Shown: in pieces, positions 60,148 to 64,000 of the stretch
Numbering within the stretch: the first letter of the stretch is position 1
Layout of the letters: the number at the start of each line of letters is the position of its first letter
From: Arthrobacter_N sp051262515
GTDB lineage: Bacteria > Actinomycetota > Actinomycetes > Actinomycetales > Micrococcaceae
Direction: 5' to 3'
DNA: 64,000 nucleotides
NCBI RefSeq assembly: GCF_051262515.1
Contig: NZ_JBIMER010000001.1
Coordinates: 310,001 to 374,000 of the forward strand
Program-made: the position numbers and the translations under genes
The notes under the pieces: model-generated
Told to the model about the DNA's origin: nothing
The model's database searches: none
What the model saw: the letters and a program-made list of their open reading frames with translations, nothing else

Positions 60148-61713
60148 CTAGGGGAGGACGGCGGCAGCGGCGGCGCCGGTCGGTTCGGCTGCGCCCGTGG
60201 ACTCCGTCGTTGCCACGGGGCCGCAGTCCACGGGGTCGGCCGTGATTACCGCGTCGGCTTCAGTCGCGGGGGGCTCGCAGGGTGGTTCGGGAGATGCCGG
60301 GAGGGAAACCGAGGGGGTCGCTGACACCACTGGGATCGGCGATGCCGCGGGCGCTGTCGATTCGGTCACGGGCAGCGGCGTCGGACTGGTTGGCGGCGGC
60401 GTGCTCGATATCGGAGACGGGTCGGGGACGGGGGGCGACGGAGACGGGTCGGGCGCCGGAGTGGACGGTGGTGAGGCTGGGGTCGGCGCCGGTGTTGCAT
60501 TCGCCGGCGGCGAGGACTGGGCCGGGGTGGCCGTCGAAGGCGGCGAGGATGGGCTGTCCGGCGCGGGGGAGGATGGGCCCGGCGAGGAGGGAGTCGGGGG
60601 CTCGCTGCTCGGCGAGGGGGTGGGCTTCGGTGACGGCGTGGGCTTCGGCGTTGCCTGGGGCGTGGCCGGCGGCGTGGACGTCCGGGGCGAGGGATCGCGC
60701 GGTGTGCTCGGATCCGCGTGGGAGGACGTGCCGGCGGGCGACTGGGTTGCCGAAGGCGCGGGGCCGGCGGTCGCCGGGGACGCCGAAGCAACGGGTCGGC
60801 GATCGCTGGCCGGGGCCAGAGTGGATTTATCCGTCGACGCACGATGGGTAGAACCGGCCGCAATGGCGTCGGGTTGTCTTTGGGCCGCCTGGATATCCCC
60901 CAGCTCGACGGGGGAAAGCGGTCGCGGCTGACCCGGTACCACCGGGAGATAGAGGGCGGGATCAGTCCATTTGCCGTTCAGGTACACCTCGAAGTGAACG
61001 TGGCAGCCGGTGGAGTTTCCGGTGGTGCCCGAGAGCGCGATGAGTGAGCCTTGGGAGACCTTGCCGCCCACCCTGGCCACCAAAAGCGAGTTATGGCTGT
61101 AGGCGGTCTGGACACCTGAACCGTGGTCGATGGTGATTCTGTATCCGGAGTGGCCGGCCCATGCCGACTGCAGCACGGTTCCGGCTTCCGCCGCACGAAC
61201 GGGCATCCCGCAGGGGATGGCATAGTCCTGCCCAATGTGGATCTGGTGGCCGGGGCCAGTGGGGTTTTTGCGCCAGCCGAACGGACTGGTGATGTTCCGG
61301 CTGGACACCGGGTGGGCCAATTGGAGTTTTCCGGGCAGCCCCGCGTTGGCTCCAACCAGTGCCAGCCGATCCACTGCCCGTACGACGCTTTCGCCGTCGG
61401 CCGCGCTGCCGTCGCGGTTGACCTCCAGGCCGCTGGGCCGTTCCCAGACGCTTGACTGCCGTGCGACGACACCCGCCGGCGGCAGGTATCCGGGCATGGC
61501 GGATGTGCCCACGACGACGGCCGACACTGCGGCGGCCAAGGAGGTCCCCTGGCCGGCGACCATCGCTTGGCCACGAACTGCCGGCAATCCGCCGGCGGCC
61601 GGAGTCGACCCCACGATCAGTGCCGCGGCGGTGGCTGTGGCAAGCCAACGCCAGGTCAATAAAACATTGCCGCGGCTAACCCCAGTTCGCCGCAGGCTCC
61701 CCTGCTTTGTCAT
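60148..61713 (-). CDS. Secreted M23 family metallopeptidase with Pro/Ser/Thr-rich tail
   Basis: A 521-residue exported protein. The signal segment is near residues 20-45. The LytM/M23 domain covers about 133-260, with zinc ligands His159 and Asp163 (HIGQD), His206 (YSHNS) and His238/His240 (CHVHFE). M23 enzymes cut peptidoglycan cross-bridges or activate amidases. After residue 262 comes about 260 residues of proline, serine, threonine and alanine, with many PTP/PSP units, probably a flexible wall-spanning or glycosylated stalk. There is no LPXTG or membrane anchor at the end. AGGGGA precedes the ATG. Confidence 0.88.
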   Translation of the reverse strand: MTKQGSLRRTGVSRGNVLLTWRWLATATAAALIVGSTPAAGGLPAVRGQAMVAGQGTSLAAAVSAVVVGTSAMPGYLPPAGVVARQSSVWERPSGLEVNRDGSAADGESVVRAVDRLALVGANAGLPGKLQLAHPVSSRNITSPFGWRKNPTGPGHQIHIGQDYAIPCGMPVRAAEAGTVLQSAWAGHSGYRITIDHGSGVQTAYSHNSLLVARVGGKVSQGSLIALSGTTGNSTGCHVHFEVYLNGKWTDPALYLPVVPGQPRPLSPVELGDIQAAQRQPDAIAAGSTHRASTDKSTLAPASDRRPVASASPATAGPAPSATQSPAGTSSHADPSTPRDPSPRTSTPPATPQATPKPTPSPKPTPSPSSEPPTPSSPGPSSPAPDSPSSPPSTATPAQSSPPANATPAPTPASPPSTPAPDPSPSPPVPDPSPISSTPPPTSPTPLPVTESTAPAASPIPVVSATPSVSLPASPEPPCEPPATEADAVITADPVDCGPVATTESTGAAEPTGAAAAAVLP

Positions 61714-61728
61714 TTTGTTCCCCTAAGT

Positions 61729-61762
61729 TTCCGGCGGTCCCCAAAATTCATTTCCGCCGGAA
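61729..61762 (-). repeat. Inverted repeat in the M23 peptidase leader
   Basis: TTCCGGCGG (61729-61737) and CCGCCGGAA (61754-61762) form a perfect 9-bp stem with a 16-nt loop, ending 4 bp before the AGGGGA ribosome site of the M23 gene on the - strand. It could modulate translation as part of a structured leader. Confidence 0.5.
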
Positions 61763-61875
61763 TGACAGCTGCGTTGCCCTTACGGTACAGGCGGCCGGGG
61801 AGTCGGTCTAGGGTCTGCGCGAGGACACTTTGTCCGCGGTCAAGGCCCTATTCACCCACAAGTCCAAGGTGTTGT

Positions 61876-61891
61876 GTAACCATGTACTAAC
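61876..61891. promoter_or_regulatory. Possible MtrA-type direct repeat upstream of the M23 gene
   Basis: GTAAC-CATGTA-CTAAC is a direct repeat with 6-nt spacing and one mismatch to GTAAC-N6-GTAAC, the form I recall for actinobacterial MtrA sites. It lies about 160 bp before the M23 peptidase start. MtrA is known to control cell-wall hydrolases. The rest of this 265-bp gap shows no gene. Confidence 0.4.
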
Positions 61892-61934
61892 CTTGGGATT
61901 TGTGGGTCGGGGCCGCATCGGGCGCGCGAACGCC

Positions 61935-61970
61935 AAAAAGGCCCCGATCGGATTGCTCCGATCAGGGCCT
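61935..61970 (-). terminator. Intrinsic terminator of tRNA-Leu
   Basis: On the - strand AGGCCCTGATCGGA is followed by a 4-nt loop and TCCGATCGGGGCCT, then TTTTT. The 14-bp stem has one mismatch. It begins 9 nt after the tRNA 3' end. Confidence 0.85.
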
Positions 61971-61978
61971 CTTCATCG

Positions 61979-62063
61979 TGCGCGAGGGGGGACTTGAACC
62001 CCCACCCACTATCCGTGGACTAGCACCTCAAGCTAGCGCGTCTGCCTATTCCGCCACCCGCGC
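61979..62063 (-). tRNA. tRNA-Leu (anticodon GAG)
   Basis: Read on the - strand: acceptor GCGCGGG pairs with CTCGCGC (one G-T pair), the anticodon arm CTAGC-TTGAGGT-GCTAG places GAG at positions 34-36, a long variable arm of the class II type follows, and the T arm GGGGGTTCAAGTCCCCC is intact. The discriminator base is A and CCA is not encoded. It decodes CUC/CUU leucine codons. Confidence 0.95.
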
Positions 62064-62220
62064 AGGTGATAGCTTTCGCCTGGATCAGATGCTCCGGGGA
62101 GCTTCACAACCGGCGAAAGCGGCGAGTAAGACTCTAACACGGGCGGGGTGCCAATCCCAATTCCGCCCTTCCCTCGGCCCCGATAGTCTGGTTGCACTAG
62201 TACTAGCGGAAGGTGCAGCC

Positions 62221-63549
62221 ATGACGGAAGAACAGATGAACGGCACGCAAGGGGCACGGGCGTCCGATGAGGTCGTGGACATTTGCCGCGACCTCATCCG
62301 CTTCGACACCTCCAACTTCGGCGGCAACGACAGCCGCGGCGAGCGCGATGCCGCCGAGTATGTCGCGGGTCTCATGGGGGAGAGCGGATTGGAGCCGCGC
62401 ATCTTCGAATCCTCGCCCGGCCGTGCCAGTGTGGTCGCCCGCATGGCCGGGACGGATCCGTCGCTTCCGGCGTTGGTGGTCCACGGCCACCTCGACGTGG
62501 TTCCCGCGCTCAAGGAGGACTGGAGCGTGGATCCCTTCGCCGCGGAGGTCAAGGACGGCATGATTTGGGGCCGCGGGGCGGTTGACATGAAGGACATGGA
62601 CGCCATGATCCTGGCGGTCCAACGCCAGATGCACCGGGAAGGGACTCGTCCGCGCCGCGATATGGTCTTCGCGTTCTTCGCCGACGAAGAAGCCGGCGGG
62701 GACTATGGGGCCTCGTGGCTGGTCGACAAGCATCCCGAACTCTTCGAGGGGGCCTCCGAAGCGATCAGCGAGGTGGGGGGCTTCTCGTCGACGGTCGGTG
62801 GACAGCGCGCGTACTTCCTCCAGACGGCGGAGAAGGGGATCGCGTGGCTCAAGCTGGCCGCCTCGGGGCGCGCCGGCCACGGGTCGCAGATGAACGACGA
62901 CAATGCCGTGACGCGTCTGGCCGAGGCCGTGGGCCGCATCGGCCGCCACGAGTGGCCGATCGAGTACACGAAGACGACCCGTGCGTTCCTCGAGGGTGTC
63001 TCGGAGCTGACCGGCGTCGAATTCACCGAGGACGATCCCGAAGCATTGCTTGATGAATTGGGCACCGTCGCGCGATTCGTGGGGGCCACCTTGCGGAACA
63101 CCTCCAACCCCACGATGCTGAAGGCCGGATACAAGCACAACGTGATCCCCGGCGGTGCCGAGGCGCTGATCGACTGCCGAACGCTGCCCGGCCGCGATGA
63201 ACTGGTCATGGAGACCCTCCGCGAGTTGGCGGGCTCGGGGATCGACATCACCAAGATCCACACGGACACGGCGCTCGAAGTCCCTTTCGCCGGAAACCTG
63301 GTGGACAACATGGTGGATTCGCTGAAGGCGGAGGATCCCGACGCCGTCGTCCTGCCCTACATGCTCTCCGGCGGGACGGACAACAAGTCCCTGTCCAGGC
63401 TCGGCATCACCGGGTACGGATTCGCCCCCCTGCGGCTCCCCGCCGATCTCGATTTCACCGGAATGTTCCATGGCGTCGACGAGCGGGTCCCGACCGATTC
63501 GCTGCAGTTCGGCACACGCGTTCTGCACCGTCTGCTCACGACGTATTAG
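62221..63549 (+). CDS. M20 family metallopeptidase (ArgE/DapE/ACY1-like)
   Basis: A 442-residue zinc hydrolase that removes an acyl or amino-acid group from peptides or N-acylated amino acids. The metal ligands lie in VVHGHLDVVP (near residues 86-95), GRGAVDMKDMD (near 119-129) and FADEEAGGDYG (near 158-168), with the catalytic Glu in the DEE block; the dimerisation domain fills the middle. The substrate cannot be assigned. The ATG at 62221 follows GGAAGGTG; the upstream frame runs through the tRNA gene on the other strand and cannot be coding. It is monocistronic. Confidence 0.93.
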   Translation: MTEEQMNGTQGARASDEVVDICRDLIRFDTSNFGGNDSRGERDAAEYVAGLMGESGLEPRIFESSPGRASVVARMAGTDPSLPALVVHGHLDVVPALKEDWSVDPFAAEVKDGMIWGRGAVDMKDMDAMILAVQRQMHREGTRPRRDMVFAFFADEEAGGDYGASWLVDKHPELFEGASEAISEVGGFSSTVGGQRAYFLQTAEKGIAWLKLAASGRAGHGSQMNDDNAVTRLAEAVGRIGRHEWPIEYTKTTRAFLEGVSELTGVEFTEDDPEALLDELGTVARFVGATLRNTSNPTMLKAGYKHNVIPGGAEALIDCRTLPGRDELVMETLRELAGSGIDITKIHTDTALEVPFAGNLVDNMVDSLKAEDPDAVVLPYMLSGGTDNKSLSRLGITGYGFAPLRLPADLDFTGMFHGVDERVPTDSLQFGTRVLHRLLTTY

Positions 63550-63623
63550 GAGGCGCGCAGGCGGAGGGGCACGCCCGACGTGGACCGAGGGAACGGGATG
63601 GCGCCGCCCGACTGGCCCGGAGG

Positions 63624-63866
63624 CTACAGCAGTGGTGGAAGCGTGCGCTCGACCCGCATGAGTCGGCGTCGCAGCCAGACGCGTCGCCTGCCTCCGACGT
63701 AGACGAGGCTCCGACGCAACTCCCACTTGCCGTATTCCGCGTGCTCGGTCAGGGTGCGGCGGGCCTCGGAGAGGCTCTGCCCCGGAAGGAATGTCATGAC
63801 GAGGTACTCGAAGCCCCCTGAGGGGTCTCGATGCAGTTCCGGGTTCGCAGTGGTTTTTTCCATCAT
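63624..63866 (-). CDS. Small DUF5703-like protein
   Basis: An 80-residue protein typical of a short actinobacterial family. The core is EYLVMTFLPGQSLSEARRTL, then EHAEYGKWELRRSLVYVGGRRRVWLRRR. No signal, membrane segment or catalytic motif is seen; the end is strongly basic. Two adjacent ATG codons (63866 and 63863) follow GGACAGGA, and the second has the better spacing. It is divergent from the truncated gene at the window edge and sits near the M20 gene. Confidence 0.72.
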   Translation of the reverse strand: MMEKTTANPELHRDPSGGFEYLVMTFLPGQSLSEARRTLTEHAEYGKWELRRSLVYVGGRRRVWLRRRLMRVERTLPPLL

Positions 63867-63907
63867 GTCCTGTCCATTGTGCCCATTCAGCGGGTAGCGT
63901 CTAGTCC

Positions 63908-64000
63908 ATGAGCACTGATCCACGCATTGCGTTGCAGGCCCTGGTATCCGCATTCGAGGAGCACCTGTCCGCCGTCTCCTCCCGACGCGGCAATTCGGAC
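63908..64000 (+). CDS. Unidentified protein, 5' portion (runs off the window)
   Basis: An open frame starts at ATG 63908 and gives MSTDPRIALQALVSAFEEHL followed by about 11 more residues before the window ends. TAGCGT lies 7 nt upstream with no ribosome site, matching the leaderless pattern elsewhere. The start is helical; too little is visible to name a family. Confidence 0.6.
   Translation, partial: MSTDPRIALQALVSAFEEHLSAVSSRRGNSD

Noticed and set aside
60360..60720. Possible tandem DNA repeat or CRISPR-like array
   Set aside because: The periodic look comes from Pro/Ser/Thr codons in the M23 tail; units are irregular in length and there are no spacers.
62221..62223. Upstream start of the M20 gene at 61900
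   Set aside because: That extension would translate through the tRNA-Leu locus; the ATG at 62221 has a good ribosome site.
1..64000. Mobile elements, integrases, attachment sites, CRISPR arrays
   Set aside because: No transposase or integrase motif, no direct repeats next to the tRNA and no base-composition break were noticed.

Overview
The window is about 64 kb of high-GC chromosomal backbone with dense genes and short intergenic gaps. It looks like an actinobacterium of the order Micrococcales, probably Micrococcaceae. The basis is family knowledge plus gene order: WhiA, OpcA, a mycothiol-type MshA glycosyltransferase, actinobacterial Suf and glycogen genes, and long runs in the same order as Mycobacterium tuberculosis. 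There is no insertion sequence, prophage, integrase or CRISPR array. The only RNA gene is one tRNA-Leu(GAG). No gene-free stretch exceeds about 300 bases.

Layout. 1-12.5 kb (+): end of uvrA, a HAD phosphatase, plsC, uvrC-rapZ-yvcK-whiA, sodA, then glycolysis (gap-pgk-tpiA) and secG, closed by a two-way terminator. 12.5-20 kb (-): pentose phosphate operon tkt-tal-pgi-zwf-opcA, without the usual pgl after opcA. 20-24 kb: haem for cytochrome oxidase (ctaB +, ctaA -) and a two-gene ABC exporter. 24-29 kb (+): Fe-S assembly operon sufR-sufB-sufD-sufC-sufT, lacking sufS and sufU. 29-35 kb: a zinc metallopeptidase, an ABC-F ATPase, SURF1 with two small genes, fabG and an unusual SDR. 35-40.8 kb: a VanW-domain protein, serB, a lone ABC ATPase, a TauE/SafE carrier, a SpoU methyltransferase and zinc-free ribosomal protein bL31B. 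40.8-48 kb: pepN, a YeiH-family membrane protein and the ATP-grasp / alpha-E / transglutaminase triad. 48-52 kb: a zinc-ribbon SDR and the divergent glgC/glgA pair. 52-58.7 kb: a lipid module (acyl-CoA oxidase-like enzyme and TetR on -, thiolase, FabG4-like reductase and MaoC hydratase on +) around paired operators. 58.7-64 kb: mshA, a secreted M23 peptidase, tRNA-Leu, an M20 peptidase, a small DUF5703-type gene and the start of an unidentified gene.

How the parts fit. The + glycolytic operon and the - pentose phosphate operon converge on one terminator and together cover glucose-6-phosphate to 3-phosphoglycerate. glgC and glgA drain glucose-1-phosphate into storage glucan. ctaA, ctaB and SURF1 serve terminal oxidase maturation. 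The 52-58.7 kb module holds one enzyme for each step of a fatty acyl-CoA cycle plus a local repressor.

Most unusual signals. Many genes appear leaderless, with a TANNNT -10 hexamer exactly 6-7 nt before the start codon. The TetR/thiolase gap has two inverted repeats, each containing one -10 box. A perfect 10-bp inverted repeat overlaps the -10 of the ABC-F gene. Two SDR proteins have non-standard catalytic motifs. The ATP-grasp/alpha-E/transglutaminase triad is the best candidate for a poorly described system; its product is unknown. All functional calls are by recognition of sequence motifs; no search was run.
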